From assembly GCA_031288005.1 (NCBI GenBank), contig JAITSE010000053.1, positions 1 to 6,181 on the forward strand: DNA of 6,181 nucleotides, read 5' to 3'. This DNA is from Treponema sp. GTDB lineage: Bacteria; Spirochaetota; Spirochaetia; Treponematales; Breznakiellaceae. Position numbers and translations under genes: made by a program. The notes beneath the pieces are model-generated. The model saw only the letters and a program-made list of their open reading frames with translations. It searched no databases and had not been told where the DNA came from. Below, in pieces: positions 5,922-6,181 of this stretch; position 1 is the first letter of the stretch; each line of letters opens with the position of its first letter.

Positions 5922-5944
5922 GCAATCCGGCGGAGCCGGATTGC
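5922..5944. repeat. Perfect 10-bp hairpin with GGA loop
   Basis: GCAATCCGGC and GCCGGATTGC pair perfectly around GGA (TCC on the other strand). It starts 2 bp after repeat unit 3. Loop and outer GCAA/TTGC pairs are shared with the hairpin at 294-314, about 5.6 kb away, while the inner stem differs in both arms. Confidence 0.75.
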
Positions 5945-5973
5945 AGGTCTAAAACCGGAAATATTTGCATTTC

Positions 5974-6060
5974 TGAAAAACAAGTTTTTCTTGAAAACAA
6001 GTTTTTTGAAAAACAAGTTTTTTGAAAAACAAGTTTTTCTTGAAAAAACAAGTTTTTTCT
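5974..6060. repeat. A/T-rich tandem array of five quasi-palindromic units
   Basis: Five units of the pattern TGAAAAACAAGTTTTT, with or without a CT tail, begin at 5974, 5992, 6007, 6023 and 6041. They are 18, 15, 16, 18 and 20 bp long, and a decayed sixth starts at 6061. Each unit is itself an inverted repeat (AAAAAC-AA-GTTTTT). Length differences come mainly from A/T run length, as expected from slippage. Open frames across it are low-complexity artefacts. Confidence 0.85.
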
Positions 6061-6153
6061 TGAAAAAAAATTTGCAATATTCTGAAATATCGTTTAATCT
6101 TATAGTAACCCCCTATTTCTGAGGGGGAAATCTAAACTTGGAGTTTTGGGACT

Positions 6154-6181
6154 TATAATATGATCCGCAGCTTAGAAGGAA
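6154..6181 (+). promoter_or_regulatory. Possible promoter -10 and ribosome binding site of a gene beyond the right edge
   Basis: A perfect TATAAT (6154-6159) is followed by AGAAGGAA (6174-6181) at the very end of the window, as if a plus-strand gene starts just outside. No convincing -35 is seen 16-18 bp upstream. An ATG at 6160 is also open to the edge but has no ribosome binding site. Between 6061 and 6153 I see only a 6-bp stem (CCCCCT/AGGGGG, 6109-6127) and a TGGAGTTTTGGGACT repeat copy (6139-6153). Confidence 0.35.

Noticed and set aside
5974..6069. CRISPR array
   Set aside because: The units are contiguous, without unique spacers, short and A/T-rich. This is a tandem repeat.
5862..6122. 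Plus- and minus-strand ORFs through repeat unit 3 and the A/T array
   Set aside because: They are made wholly of repeat DNA and low-complexity Lys/Phe runs, with no ribosome binding site.
6109..6127. CCCCCT/AGGGGG stem-loop as a terminator
   Set aside because: Six base pairs with a seven-base loop and no T run on either strand; noted only within the right-edge entry.

Overview
The window looks like a chromosomal segment of a bacterium with roughly 50% G+C. My best guess is a termite-gut-type Treponema (spirochaete). I base this on remembered similarity of the small transposase-like protein at 5200-5772 and its hairpin repeats to proteins from such genomes. This is inference, not a search result.

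Layout. (1) Positions 1-1441, minus strand: a type II restriction-modification locus. A complete C5-cytosine DNA methyltransferase (1441 to 416) is followed by the N-terminal part of a BsuBI/PstI-family restriction endonuclease (286 to 1), which runs off the left edge. The 130-bp gap between them carries two perfect hairpins. (2) Positions 1442-1739: a divergent intergenic region with weak promoter candidates facing both ways and one doubtful small minus-strand ORF. (3) Positions 1740-5129, plus strand: a two-gene operon of an RhlB-like DEAD-box RNA helicase with a long basic tail, and an ABC-F ATPase of the YkpA/YbiT type, 3 bp apart. Both are expected to act on RNA or ribosomes. (4) Positions 5128-6181: an accessory segment dominated by hairpin repeats around a minus-strand RAYT/IS200-like (Y1 transposase superfamily) protein. 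It also holds an A/T-rich tandem array and, at the right edge, a possible promoter for a gene outside the window.

The most interesting signal is the repeat system. Six perfect or near-perfect hairpins share a C-TNC-G triloop apex, while their stems differ by compensated changes. They form three direct-oriented two-hairpin units upstream of, inside the 3' end of, and downstream of the RAYT-like gene. The core 9-mer GGAGTTTTG/CAAAACTCC occurs eight times in the window, including at the start codon of the methyltransferase and just upstream of the helicase. The RAYT-like protein appears to lack the HUH histidine pair and probably the catalytic tyrosine. It may therefore be a non-catalytic, possibly hairpin-binding, derivative living with its own repeat family.
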